DNA of 43,363 bases from assembly GCA_028712795.1 (NCBI GenBank), contig JAQTPT010000035.1:1-43363 (forward strand), given 5' to 3'. How positions within the stretch are numbered: the first letter of the stretch is position 1; each line of letters begins with the position of its first letter. The DNA comes from Methylococcales bacterium (GTDB taxonomy: Bacteria > Pseudomonadota > Gammaproteobacteria > Methylococcales > Methylomonadaceae). Made by a program: the position numbers and the translations under genes. A model generated the notes under the pieces. It had not been told where the DNA came from and made no database searches. It was given only the letters and a program-made list of their open reading frames with translations. Below, in pieces: positions 27,505 to 36,319 of this stretch.

Positions 27505-27900
27505 TTACTCCGTTTTTAATCCCGTTTTATCCCACGCCATTATTCCGCCATCCATATTATAAACTTTGGTAGATCCCCCCGACTTCAATACTTCAAAGGT
27601 TTTTGCAGAACGGCCGCCCGCTTTGCGCTGGGTAATTACAGGAGTATCCTTGTATTGCTTGAGCTCTGATATACGTCCATTCAACTGCGCCAAGGGTATG
27701 TGAATTGCCCCGGGAATATGCTGTTCATTCCATTCACTGTCTTCACGAACATCGACAATGACCGCCTTTTGCTCAGCGTACATGACAGAGGCTTGCTTCG
27801 GAGTTATCGAATCGGCTTCATTCAACGCCGCCTTGGCGACAGCGCAGGTCATCAATAAAACGATAAAACTTAACTGGCAATATTTTAAAAAAACACGCAT
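27505..27900 (-). CDS. Exported rhodanese-fold protein lacking the catalytic cysteine
   Basis: A 131-residue protein with a signal peptide (MRVFLKYCQLSFIVLLMTCA, cut near AKA-ALN) and one rhodanese domain: VIVDVREDSEWNEQHIPGAI, then HIPLAQLN, and the C-terminal YNMDGGIMAW. The active-site loop, normally C-R-x-G-x-R-S, reads QRKAGGRS. Both cysteines of the frame (residues 8 and 19) lie in the signal peptide, so the mature protein has none and cannot form a persulfide. It probably binds rather than transfers sulfur, or has another role. An upstream in-frame ATG at 27930 is possible, but AGGAG before the ATG at 27900 decides the start. It is divergent from the permease gene. Confidence 0.85.
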   Translation of the reverse strand: MRVFLKYCQLSFIVLLMTCAVAKAALNEADSITPKQASVMYAEQKAVIVDVREDSEWNEQHIPGAIHIPLAQLNGRISELKQYKDTPVITQRKAGGRSAKTFEVLKSGGSTKVYNMDGGIMAWDKTGLKTE

Positions 27901-28044
27901 ACAATAGCTCCTGAACAATGAGAACCCCAACTTGCAGAAAATGAAATTATCTTTAACCCTTACAAACCAGAATTTATGAACTACACGGACCCTTAATAAT
28001 TAGGTTTAAACAGTATATGTTACCGGAACTTTTTTTAACAGTGA

Positions 28045-29013
28045 ATGTTAATCTTACCAAATCCACAATACGCTTTGCTTATGAACTCAACATTGATTCA
28101 AATGACCTTGTTAATGGCTTGCGGCGTAGGTTGGCGTTTCCTTAAACCCGCTGGACTACAGGCAGAATATGTCCGGCACGTTTTGACCACATTAGTCTAT
28201 TATCTGCTGTTACCGGCCATGGTTTTGGACGTTATGTGGACAGCCGATATAGGCTTGCATTCCTTTAACTTTACCCTGCTTGGCCTGAGTTCGATTTTAT
28301 TTGCCATTCTATGTAGCTGGATAATCGGATCACTGTTTAAATTTGACGGTAAACGCTCGGGTGCCATGGTACTGGCAGCGGCATTCCCTAACGTGACCTA
28401 TCTGGGCTTGCCCGTTTTGGAACAAACGTTTGGCAGTTGGGCGCGTTCAGTCGTTATACAAATGGATCTATTTGCAACCTCGCCGTTTCTGTTTACTATC
28501 GGCATTATGATAGCGAGACATTACGGAGATGATCCCGCAGAAAAGCCAAAATCAGCACTAACTTTTTTTAATGCGCCGCCTTTTTGGGCAGCGGCCCTTG
28601 CGATCGTTTTAAATCTTAACGATCTTGTTGCGCCGGCATGGTTTGCTGGCGTGTTAGAAAAACTGTCTGCTGCTGTCGTGCCGTTGATGTTATTTTCCCT
28701 GGGACTGGCCTTAAACTGGAAAGCGGTCACCGTCAGAAATATACCTTATGTTACGCCTGTCATTCTGATAAAAATGCTGTTAATGCCTATTTTCGCAATC
28801 GCCCTGGCAGGCTATTTACCCATGGAGGGCAAATTTAAAGCGGCGGCCGTGCTGGACTTGGCGATGCCAAGCATGGTTCTGGGTATTGTTTTTTGTGATC
28901 GCTATCGGCTGGATAGCGCCCTTTATGCCATGACAGTCACCGTAACAACCGCATTAAGTTTAATCACCCTGCCGTTTTGGCACGGGGTACTGATCAATGA
29001 GTTTTTAAAATGA
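28045..29013 (+). CDS. AEC-family (auxin efflux carrier-like) permease
   Basis: A 322-residue membrane protein with about ten hydrophobic helices in the two five-helix halves typical of the AEC/BASS fold. Features are LTTLVYYLLLPAMVLDVMW in the first half, AAAFPNVTYLGLPVLEQTFG (the conserved N-x-x-x-x-G-x-P motif) in the middle, and VLDLAMPSMVLGIVF in the second. Such carriers move organic acids or similar anions (malate, for instance), but the substrate cannot be read from sequence. ATG at 28045 and 28081 are both possible; neither has a ribosome binding site. The stop overlaps the next gene by 4 bases (ATGA). Confidence 0.85.
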   Translation: MLILPNPQYALLMNSTLIQMTLLMACGVGWRFLKPAGLQAEYVRHVLTTLVYYLLLPAMVLDVMWTADIGLHSFNFTLLGLSSILFAILCSWIIGSLFKFDGKRSGAMVLAAAFPNVTYLGLPVLEQTFGSWARSVVIQMDLFATSPFLFTIGIMIARHYGDDPAEKPKSALTFFNAPPFWAAALAIVLNLNDLVAPAWFAGVLEKLSAAVVPLMLFSLGLALNWKAVTVRNIPYVTPVILIKMLLMPIFAIALAGYLPMEGKFKAAAVLDLAMPSMVLGIVFCDRYRLDSALYAMTVTVTTALSLITLPFWHGVLINEFLK

Positions 29014-30242
29014 ATCCAACACTTGAAATCTTCTCCCAAGGCGAAGAAATCGTAACGGGGCAGACTGTAGATACCAATGCCGCCTGGCTGTCTCAACAGG
29101 CTGTTGCCTGCGGTTTTACAGTAACACGACATACCGCTGTAGGCGATAAACTGGATGACCTTATCATTTTGCTGCTGGATATATCGCAAAGGGCCGATTG
29201 CTGTATTTGTACTGGCGGTCTTGGGCCTACCAGTGATGATTTGACAGCGGAGGCCGTAGCGCTTGCCTTTAATCTACCGTTAGAATTTGACGGTATTGCT
29301 TTTGAACAAATCACTCGTTTTTTCGCGCATAGAAACAGAACGATGCCCGAATCAAACCGCAAACAGGCCATGTTGCCTCAAGGAGCGGAACGCATAGATA
29401 ATGAATGGGGTACTGCGCCGGGTTTTTCCTTACAGTACGGTCGCTGCTGGTTTGTTTTTTTACCCGGCGTGCCGACGGAAATGAAGCATTTATTTCAGGA
29501 ACGCATTCTGGCAAAACTGTCCTCCCGTTTTTTATTAAAGCCCGATCAATTAATCACTATCAAAACCTTAGGTTTAGGTGAATCCGTCATTCAGGAACGC
29601 ATAAAAACAATCGAAATACCCCCGGAGGTGCAATTAGGCTTCCGTGCAGGGACTGACGAAGTGCAGACTAAGTTACTGTTTCCGTATAATTATTCAAAAA
29701 CGGCAAAGACGGCTTTAGTCACTCGATTCGCTGAGCAATTGGGTGATCACGTGTTCGCTATTGACGGACTGGGTGAACTGACAGGTGATCTGGTTTTTGA
29801 AATTGATAGGCTGATGACTAACAGAAGGCTCACGTTGGCTGTCGTAGAAACAGTCAGTCAAGGCCTGCTGGCAGCCAAGTGCGTAGGTTCCGAGTGGTTG
29901 CTAAGCACAATCTACGAACAATCCACAGCCAGATTAGGACACGATCCGGTTACTGAAGCCGGTGCGGAAAACTTAATGGTAACAGCAAAAGCAATCGCAG
30001 CCGATCTGCAAAAGTCCAGCGGGGCTAATTATGTTCTCGTTCAACTTTGCGCGGGCGATAATGACGCCTTGAACAACAAAGATAAGTCCATTGTTATCTA
30101 TAACACGCTGCTGGCGGAAGACAGCTTTCATCAAGCGACACATTCAATAGCCGGCCCCATCAAGCGCAAGCAAAACCAGGCAGCGTTAATGGCACTGGAT
30201 TTATTGCGGCGTTATTTGCAACAAAAGGCAATCAATTATTGA
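29010..30242 (+). CDS. CinA-like protein with degenerate deamidase domain
   Basis: A 410-residue CinA family protein. The N-terminal MoCF-type domain (COG1058) is well kept: FSQGEEIVTGQTVDTNAAWL and CICTGGLGPTSDDLTAEAVA, plus ESNRKQAMLPQGAERI and GTAPGF. This domain hydrolyses ADP-ribose in studied members. The C-terminal domain, where NMN deamidases have A-E-S-C-T-G-G-L-L, here reads VVETVSQGLLAAK. It lacks the Ser-Cys-Thr-Gly-Gly core, and later GxAGP and P-x-G motifs are also missing. Deamidase activity is therefore unlikely. Translation is coupled to the AEC permease by a 4-base overlap. Convergent with mtkB. Confidence 0.87.
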   Translation: MNPTLEIFSQGEEIVTGQTVDTNAAWLSQQAVACGFTVTRHTAVGDKLDDLIILLLDISQRADCCICTGGLGPTSDDLTAEAVALAFNLPLEFDGIAFEQITRFFAHRNRTMPESNRKQAMLPQGAERIDNEWGTAPGFSLQYGRCWFVFLPGVPTEMKHLFQERILAKLSSRFLLKPDQLITIKTLGLGESVIQERIKTIEIPPEVQLGFRAGTDEVQTKLLFPYNYSKTAKTALVTRFAEQLGDHVFAIDGLGELTGDLVFEIDRLMTNRRLTLAVVETVSQGLLAAKCVGSEWLLSTIYEQSTARLGHDPVTEAGAENLMVTAKAIAADLQKSSGANYVLVQLCAGDNDALNNKDKSIVIYNTLLAEDSFHQATHSIAGPIKRKQNQAALMALDLLRRYLQQKAINY

Positions 30243-30404
30243 TGTTAAGAATTTGGCAAAAAATAGCTTCCCGAAATCAGCGATCTTTAGGAATGGCCCG
30301 GTAGTTCCAGCGAGGAAGATAGTCATCAAACAGAATAGTCATGGTTTTGAGAAAATCTTTCTTATTGCTTTTCTAAACATCCAACTCGCCCGCGAACTGT
30401 GATT

Positions 30405-31292
30405 TTATATCCTTGCCAGCACGGATGCCACTGTAGCCCCCATCGCCGCAGGCGTTGGGCAAATAACAACCCCCAACTCCCTCAGCATCGCCACTTTTTC
30501 AGCAGCACCTTCACCCGCGGATGAAATAATCGCCCCGGCATGGCCCATGCGGCGGCCTTCTGGCGCAGTCAATCCGGCGATGTAAGCAACGACCGGTTTA
30601 CTCATGTGCTCTTTGGCAAACAATCCCGCTTCAACTTCTTGGGGACCGCCAATTTCACCTATCATGAGAATAACTTTAGTTTCTGTATCCTGTTCAAACT
30701 TTTCCAGAATATCCCGGTGTGAACTGCCGTTGATGGGGTCGCCGCCAATACCTACTGACGTGGAAATGCCAATACCCAAGCGTTTCATTTGATCGGCGGC
30801 TTCGTAGCCAAGAGTACCTGAACGACCCACAATACCGACATTGCCTGGCCTGTAAATATGCCCGGGCATAATACCCAGCATGGCGCGTCCAGGGCTTATT
30901 GTACCCGCGCAGTTTGGGCCGGTGAGCAGCATGCGTTCTTCTTCCGGGAAACGGCGCAGAAAATTCTTAACAGTCATCATATCCTGTGTCGGGATACCGT
31001 CAGTGATCGCCACACAATATTTTATCCCCGCATCAGCGGCCTCCATAATGGAATCGGCGGCAAAGGCCGGTGGCACAAAGATAATACTGGCTTCGGCCCC
31101 TACCAGGCTAATGGCTTCTTTTACGGTGTTAAAAACCGGGAGGCCTAAATGAGTTTGCCCGCCTTTGCCCGGGGTAATGCCACCGACAACATTAGAGCCG
31201 TAGTTAATCATGTCCTGCGCGTGGAACGAACCGATTTTTCCGGTAAAACCTTGAACGATTATTCGCGTAGTTTCGTCAATAAATATAGCCAT
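30405..31292 (-). CDS. mtkB: Malate-CoA ligase (malate thiokinase) alpha subunit
   Basis: A 295-residue subunit of the succinyl-CoA synthetase family. The CoA-binding Rossmann motif is RIIVQGFTGKIGSFHAQDMI and the ligase region carries GPNCAGTISPGRAMLGIMPG. The phosphohistidine is in GRRMGHAGAII. Together with MtkA it makes malyl-CoA from malate, ATP and CoA in the serine cycle. I assign it as malate rather than succinate ligase from its place next to mcl and the other serine-cycle genes, and from the mtk-like form of the sequence. It follows mtkA with no spacing, so the subunits are translated together. Confidence 0.9.
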   Translation of the reverse strand: MAIFIDETTRIIVQGFTGKIGSFHAQDMINYGSNVVGGITPGKGGQTHLGLPVFNTVKEAISLVGAEASIIFVPPAFAADSIMEAADAGIKYCVAITDGIPTQDMMTVKNFLRRFPEEERMLLTGPNCAGTISPGRAMLGIMPGHIYRPGNVGIVGRSGTLGYEAADQMKRLGIGISTSVGIGGDPINGSSHRDILEKFEQDTETKVILMIGEIGGPQEVEAGLFAKEHMSKPVVAYIAGLTAPEGRRMGHAGAIISSAGEGAAEKVAMLRELGVVICPTPAAMGATVASVLARI

Positions 31293-32486
31293 TTAAATCT
31301 CCTGAGCTGCTTCTGATGCAACTACTTCGTTACGCGCTTGCACGGCTTTTTCAGCCGCTTCCGCCAAAGTTTCCGCAGTAATGATGGGCAGTCCGCTTTC
31401 TGCAATAATGCGTCGGCCTTCCTCTACGTTAGTACCGGACAAGCGCACGATTAACGGCACTTTCATGTCAATTTTTCTAACCGCTTGCACCACGCCTTCA
31501 GCAATCCAGTCGCAACGGTTAATACCCGCAAAAATATTAACCAACATCGCTTTAACACCCTTGTCAGCCAAGACTAACCGGAAGGCTTTTTCAGTACGCT
31601 CAGCCGAAGCGCCGCCGCCCACATCCAAAAAATTGGCGGGTTCACCGCCCGCAAGTTTAATCATGTCCATGGTCGCCATCGCCAAACCTGCGCCATTAAT
31701 CATGCAGCCAATGTCACCGTCCAAGCCCACGTAGCTTAAGCCACGGTCCGCCGCGGCCATTTCGCGCGGGTCTTCCTGGGTTTTATCGCGCAACTCAGAA
31801 ATTTTTTGCTGCCTGAATAACGCGTTGTCGTCAAAGCCCATTTTGGCGTCCAGCGCCATTAATTCACCACTTTTTGTGACCACCAGCGGATTAATTTCCA
31901 GCATGTTCACATCAAGGGCACGCAGGGCTTGATAACAGCCTTTAATGGTCTTTACGGCATGGCTTAATATTTCAGCATCCAGGCCTAAGGCAAAAGCCAT
32001 TTCACGGGCCTGATAGTCTCGCAACCCTACGGCAGGTTCAATATAAATTTTAGTGATGGCCTCCGGATTATTGACTGCCAACTCTTCGATTTCCATACCG
32101 CCTTGCGCAGAGCCCACCATCACAATCCGTTCCGAACCGCGGTCAACCAAAAAACAGAAATACAACTCCTGGGCGATGTCCGTACCCGCCTCAATATAAA
32201 GCCTTGAGCACACTTTACCCGCAGGGCCGGTTTGATGGGTCACCAGTCTTTTACCCAACAGGTAATCAGCCGCTGCTTCAACTTCATCGTGGGTTTTACA
32301 GATTTTAATGCCACCCGCTTTACCGCGGGCGCCGGAATGAATTTGGGCTTTTACCGCCCAAACATGCCCACCGATTTCCCGGGCCCGTTGCACGGCATCT
32401 TCCGGACTGTACGCCAATCCGCCTTCAGCGATTTTAACCCCGTAACCGCTTAAAATGTCTTTCGCTTGATACTCATGAATATCCAC
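31293..32486 (-). CDS. mtkA: Malate-CoA ligase (malate thiokinase) beta subunit
   Basis: A 397-residue ATP-grasp subunit of the succinyl-CoA synthetase family. It starts [17 protein letters not shown]; the ATP-grasp part includes [19 protein letters not shown]. Metal and substrate residues lie in [14 protein letters not shown] and [17 protein letters not shown]; the C-terminal domain has [17 protein letters not shown] and [16 protein letters not shown]. The family form C-D-x-I-A seen in succinyl-CoA synthetase is D-W-I-A here. It acts with MtkB to activate malate for cleavage by malyl-CoA lyase. The gene lies between mcl and mtkB in a probable operon, but a perfect hairpin separates it from mcl. 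Confidence 0.92.
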   Translation of the reverse strand: MDIHEYQAKDILSGYGVKIAEGGLAYSPEDAVQRAREIGGHVWAVKAQIHSGARGKAGGIKICKTHDEVEAAADYLLGKRLVTHQTGPAGKVCSRLYIEAGTDIAQELYFCFLVDRGSERIVMVGSAQGGMEIEELAVNNPEAITKIYIEPAVGLRDYQAREMAFALGLDAEILSHAVKTIKGCYQALRALDVNMLEINPLVVTKSGELMALDAKMGFDDNALFRQQKISELRDKTQEDPREMAAADRGLSYVGLDGDIGCMINGAGLAMATMDMIKLAGGEPANFLDVGGGASAERTEKAFRLVLADKGVKAMLVNIFAGINRCDWIAEGVVQAVRKIDMKVPLIVRLSGTNVEEGRRIIAESGLPIITAETLAEAAEKAVQARNEVVASEAAQEI

Positions 32487-32526
32487 AGCATCTCTCTTTT
32501 CGATTCTTGATTAAGGTGATAGGTAC

Positions 32527-32566
32527 AAAGGCGCAAGACGTTTTTCGCCTTTGGCCTTGCGCCTTT
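32527..32566 (-). repeat. Perfect 11-bp hairpin between mcl and mtkA
   Basis: AAAGGCGCAAG (32527-32537) and CTTGCGCCTTT (32556-32566) form a perfect 11-bp stem with an 18-base loop. It overlaps the last bases of the mcl stop codon. No long T-run follows on the minus strand, so it may be an attenuator or an mRNA-stabilising hairpin rather than a full terminator. Its sequence is related to the repeat between lepA and lepB, which suggests a mobile or REP-like origin. Confidence 0.65.
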
Positions 32567-33515
32567 ATTGAGTTTTTGCAGCAATCGCCTCAGCGGCTTT
32601 TACCACGTTATTGGCCATTTTTTCCGAAGCGGCATCGATTAACCGGCCATCCAATGCAGCGGCACCCTTCCCTTGCGCAGCCGCTTCCTTTAATGCCACT
32701 AAGATGCGCTTGGCTTTTTCAACTTCAGCAGCAGGCGGGGTAAAAATTTCGTTGGCCAATTCAACCTGCTTTGGATGAATCGCCCATTTACCTTCGCAGC
32801 CTAACGCCGCCGCGCGTCTTGCCGCCTGCTTGTAACCGTCAGGATCGTTAAAATCACCAAAAGGGCCGTCGATGGGGCGCAAGCCAAAAGCACGGCAGGC
32901 AACCGTCATCCGGCTGATAGCTGAGTGCCATTGATCGCCCGGATAATCAGGATTTAACCCGCCGATATTAGTTGTTCTTGCGCGATTGCTTGCCGCATAA
33001 TCAGCCACGCCAAAATGCAGCGCTTCAAGTCTGCCTGATGCGCCATTCCGCGCAATATCTTCCACATTAGCCATGCCCAGTGCGGTTTCAATCAGCGCTT
33101 CAATCCCTATTTTATTTTTCAGTCCCTGCTGCATTTCAAGTTGGTTAAGCATCGCTTCAACCATATACACATCAGCATAAACACCCACTTTAGGAATCAG
33201 GACAGTGTCCAGTTTTGCGCCACACTGTTCAACCAGATCAACCACGTCACGAACCATGTATTGGGTGTCCAGGCCATTGATACGCACGGAAATGGTCACG
33301 CCGTGTCCCTTCCAGTCCATGTCGTTAATCGCTTCAATGATGTTTTTTCTGGCGCGTATTTTGTCATCGGGAGCCACCGCATCTTCAAGATCCAGAAAAA
33401 TGAAATCCGCACCACTTTTCATCGCTTTTTCAAACATGTCCGGGTTTGATCCCGGAACTGCTAACTCGCAACGTTGAACGCGTTGAACTGACGCAGTATA
33501 TAAAGTGTGGCTCAT
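32565..33515 (-). CDS. mcl: Malyl-CoA lyase
   Basis: A 316-residue enzyme of the HpcH/HpaI-citrate lyase beta family that cleaves malyl-CoA to acetyl-CoA and glyoxylate. The N-terminal part has RCELAVPGSNPDMFEKAMKS and the metal-binding FLDLEDAVAPDDK; further motifs are SVRINGLDT, GIEALIETALGMANVEDIAR and KWAIHPKQVELANEIFTP. These fit serine-cycle malyl-CoA lyases in sequence and length. The frame is open two codons further (GTG at 33521), but the ATG at 33515 is placed eight bases after AGGA and is the better start. It is the first gene of mcl-mtkA-mtkB and is divergent from sga. Confidence 0.93.
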   Translation of the reverse strand: MSHTLYTASVQRVQRCELAVPGSNPDMFEKAMKSGADFIFLDLEDAVAPDDKIRARKNIIEAINDMDWKGHGVTISVRINGLDTQYMVRDVVDLVEQCGAKLDTVLIPKVGVYADVYMVEAMLNQLEMQQGLKNKIGIEALIETALGMANVEDIARNGASGRLEALHFGVADYAASNRARTTNIGGLNPDYPGDQWHSAISRMTVACRAFGLRPIDGPFGDFNDPDGYKQAARRAAALGCEGKWAIHPKQVELANEIFTPPAAEVEKAKRILVALKEAAAQGKGAAALDGRLIDAASEKMANNVVKAAEAIAAKTQ

Positions 33516-33790
33516 TTGCACATTCCTAATGTCATTAGTGTTAAAGTGATAGCGTTTGTTTGTTTACTTGACCACAGCAAGAGCTGCCTCGGAAACAAAT
33601 AAACCGTCCATTCTACTTTTAGCACAACCAAAGTCAATTTTTAACGCGCACTATTGGCTTAAAGTCACAATCAAATCTTGCTGATTATTAGCGCCTATGT
33701 CATGATCATCTATTTTTTGGGTATTCAGTTTTCAATCCCCAAGTCCTGATTTAATCCATCATTCCACAACCTAATTTAAGAGGCAAACCC
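33516..33790. promoter_or_regulatory. Divergent control region of serine-cycle genes
   Basis: 275 bases between divergent mcl and sga. It must hold promoters for both directions. I see no convincing -35/-10 pair or clear operator palindrome. The ribosome binding sites are AGGA before mcl and AAGAGG (33778-33783) before sga. Confidence 0.5.
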
Positions 33791-34957
33791 ATGGCTGGTC
33801 GTAACCACCTGTATATTCCAGGCCCCACCAACGTCCCTAATGAAATTCTAAACGCGATGCATATCCCTATGGAAGACCATCGCTCCCCAGCATTTCCAAA
33901 ACTGTTAACGCCTCTCTTGCAAGACCTGAAGAAAATCTTCAAAACAGAAACAGGGCAAGCTTTTGTTTTCCCTGCAACGGGAACGGCAGGCTGGGAAATC
34001 GCTTTTACGAACACTTTAAATCCAGGGGATAAAGTATTGATCTATCGTTTTGGACAATTCAGTCATTTATGGGCTGAAATGGGCAAACGCTTGGGCTTCG
34101 ACGTTGAAATCCATCAGGAAACCTGGGGCAAAGGCATACCCCTGGACAAACTGGAAGCGCGTTTAAAAGAAGACACCGGCCACGAAATAAAGGCCGTTTT
34201 AGCGACTCATAATGAAACCGCCACCGGCGTCACCAGCGATATTGGCGGAGTTCGTAAAGCCTTGAATGCAGCTAACCACCCTGCCCTGTTATTAGTTGAT
34301 GGAGTAAGTTCCATAGCTAGCCTTGACTTCCGCATGGACGAATGGGGCGTTGACGGCGCCATCAGCGGCTCGCAAAAAGGCTTTATGCTGCCTGCGGGTG
34401 GCGCATTCTTGGCATTCAGCCAAAAAGCGCTAAAAGCGACTGAAACATCGACCTACCCCCGCTGTTTCCTGGACTTAAGAGACCAGATGAGCACCAACAA
34501 AGATGGCTACACGCCCTACACACCCTCCTTGCCTATTTTATACGGTTTGCGTAAAGCACTGGATATGTTGCTTGAAGAAGGCCTGGAAAATATCTACGCA
34601 CGTCACTACCGCTTGGCTGAAGGAACCCGTAAAGCCGTTGCTGCCTGGGGTTTAAAATTATGCGCTCAGCCTAGCTTTGAATCTGACACAGTAACTGCAA
34701 TTATTGTCCCTGAAGACAAGGACGCCAGGACTGTTATCAGCACTGCTTTCAGTAAGTACAACATATCATTGGGTGCCGGTCTTTCGGAACTAGCTGGCAA
34801 AGCCTTCCGGATCGGTCACGTCGGCGACATGAATGACGTGTCCATGCTCGGCGCTATCGCAGGTGTTGAGATGGCATTACTGGACTGCGGATTTGATATT
34901 AAACCCGGTAGCGGCGTTGCCGCAGCGATTGAATACTATCGCTCAACAGCCAAATAA
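33791..34957 (+). CDS. sga: Serine-glyoxylate aminotransferase
   Basis: A 388-residue PLP-dependent class V aminotransferase that converts serine and glyoxylate to hydroxypyruvate and glycine, the key transamination of the serine cycle. It opens with NHLYIPGPTNVPNEILNAM and EDHRSPAFPKLL. The PLP-binding region has LLVDGVSSIASLDFRMDEWG, and Lys196 in ISGSQKGFMLPAGGAF is the Schiff-base lysine. Length and motifs match methylotroph SgaA. The ribosome binding site is AAGAGG, seven bases before ATG. It is the first gene of sga-hpr. Confidence 0.95.
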   Translation: MAGRNHLYIPGPTNVPNEILNAMHIPMEDHRSPAFPKLLTPLLQDLKKIFKTETGQAFVFPATGTAGWEIAFTNTLNPGDKVLIYRFGQFSHLWAEMGKRLGFDVEIHQETWGKGIPLDKLEARLKEDTGHEIKAVLATHNETATGVTSDIGGVRKALNAANHPALLLVDGVSSIASLDFRMDEWGVDGAISGSQKGFMLPAGGAFLAFSQKALKATETSTYPRCFLDLRDQMSTNKDGYTPYTPSLPILYGLRKALDMLLEEGLENIYARHYRLAEGTRKAVAAWGLKLCAQPSFESDTVTAIIVPEDKDARTVISTAFSKYNISLGAGLSELAGKAFRIGHVGDMNDVSMLGAIAGVEMALLDCGFDIKPGSGVAAAIEYYRSTAK

Positions 34958-34971
34958 ACTATCTTAACTTG

Positions 34972-34997
34972 GCCGGGTTATCGTAGTGTAACCCGGC
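34972..34997 (+). promoter_or_regulatory. Perfect hairpin in the sga-hpr spacer
   Basis: GCCGGGTTA (34972-34980), loop TCGTAGTG, TAACCCGGC (34989-34997): a perfect 9-bp stem 15 bases after the sga stop. No T-run follows (ACAAAACAGC), so it is not a standard terminator. It could protect the 3' end of sga mRNA or set the ratio of sga to hpr. Confidence 0.6.
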
Positions 34998-35053
34998 ACA
35001 AAACAGCGACCATTGCGCCAAAATCCATAACAACACCCTGTGGAGAATATTCG

Positions 35054-36025
35054 ATGAGCAAACAGAAAGTCATAGTTACCCGTAAATGGCCTGCTGAAGT
35101 CGAAGCACAATTAAAAGACCTGTACGATGTCCATCTGAACGAGTCTGACATCCCGATGTCCGCGGACGAGCTTAAATGCGCCCTGCAAACCGCGGATGCC
35201 TTATTACCCACCGTCACCGACCAGATTACCGCCGACATACTGAGTGTTGAAAATAAACGCGCTAAAATTATCGGCAATTTTGGTGTCGGTTATAACAATA
35301 TCGATATCAATGCCGCCAAAGCGCAAGGACTGGTTGTCACCAACACGCCGCATGTATTGACCGACTGCACCGCAGATATAGCCATGCTGCTGCTGCTGAT
35401 GTCCGCGCGACGCGCCTCCGAAGGCGAGCGCCTGATTCGAAATAAAAAATGGACAGGATGGAAGCCCACCCAGTTAATCGGGCAAAAAGTAACGGGCAAA
35501 ATTCTGGGCTTAATTGGTTTTGGCCGCATTGCTCAGGCGATGGCAAAAAAAGCCCATCATGGTTTCGGCATGAAAATTCTTTTTTATGCGCCTTCGCAGC
35601 CCGCGCAAAATATCGTGGAGGATTTGCAAGCCACTCGCTGCGAAACGCTTGAGGAATTATTATCAGAAGCCAATTTTGTCTCATTGCATTGCCCCGGTGG
35701 CGAAGCAACCCGGCATTTAATCAATGAGCAGCGCTTAAAACTGATGCGCCCATCGGCACATCTGATTAACACTGCACGAGGCGATGTTGTTGACAGCAAA
35801 GCCTTGATTAAAGCTCTAAAAGAAGGCTGGATTGCCGGTGCCGGTTTAGACGTGTACGAAGGTGAACCGGCTATAGATCCCGGTTTTTTGGAATTGGATA
35901 ACGTCGCTCTCTTACCGCATTTGGGTAGTGCGACAGAAGAAACCAGGGTCGCAATGGGTAATCGCGTTTTGGCAAATATCGCGGCCTTTTTTGCCGGTGA
36001 AGAGCCGGGGGATCGGGTTGTCTGA
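35054..36025 (+). CDS. hpr: Hydroxypyruvate reductase (D-2-hydroxyacid dehydrogenase)
   Basis: A 323-residue NAD(P)H-dependent reductase of the D-isomer 2-hydroxyacid dehydrogenase family. The nucleotide fold has GKILGLIGFGRIAQAMAKKA. Catalytic residues are Arg in NTARGDVVDSKAL, Glu in DVYEGEPAIDPG and His in LLPHLGSATEETRVAMG. Its position after sga supports reduction of hydroxypyruvate to D-glycerate in the serine cycle; it could also reduce glyoxylate. It is followed by the convergent mdh. The start ATG at 35054 follows GGAGAA at 35042-35047. Confidence 0.9.
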   Translation: MSKQKVIVTRKWPAEVEAQLKDLYDVHLNESDIPMSADELKCALQTADALLPTVTDQITADILSVENKRAKIIGNFGVGYNNIDINAAKAQGLVVTNTPHVLTDCTADIAMLLLLMSARRASEGERLIRNKKWTGWKPTQLIGQKVTGKILGLIGFGRIAQAMAKKAHHGFGMKILFYAPSQPAQNIVEDLQATRCETLEELLSEANFVSLHCPGGEATRHLINEQRLKLMRPSAHLINTARGDVVDSKALIKALKEGWIAGAGLDVYEGEPAIDPGFLELDNVALLPHLGSATEETRVAMGNRVLANIAAFFAGEEPGDRVV

Positions 36026-36138
36026 AGTCCTAATCAAGGCAGATCAGTCCATGCGGAGCAATTCCCCGGTAATAAAATCCTGCCGGCTGACTGACCTTCC
36101 GGAATGCCGAGCCTACCCATAAATTGATACCAGCCGCC

Positions 36139-36172
36139 AGTGGGGCTAATTTATTTAACAACAAACCCCACT
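36139..36172 (+). terminator. Possible terminator after hpr
   Basis: AGTGGGG (36139-36145) pairs with CCCCACT (36166-36172) over a 20-base AT-rich loop and is followed by AAATTT. It lies in the 294-base gap between convergent hpr and mdh. The stem is only 7 bp and the loop long, so this is tentative. The rest of the gap holds nothing I recognise. Confidence 0.35.
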
Positions 36173-36319
36173 AAATTTGACGAATGCAGATTGACTGCCT
36201 CAGCCCACGTCCTGTGGCCTACGTTATATTGGTGCCATGGCATTTAAAGCTTGATTGCACCAATAACAAACCAACCTGTTTAATGCCGGTCGAATAAATC
36301 CACGCTTACCACTATTTTT

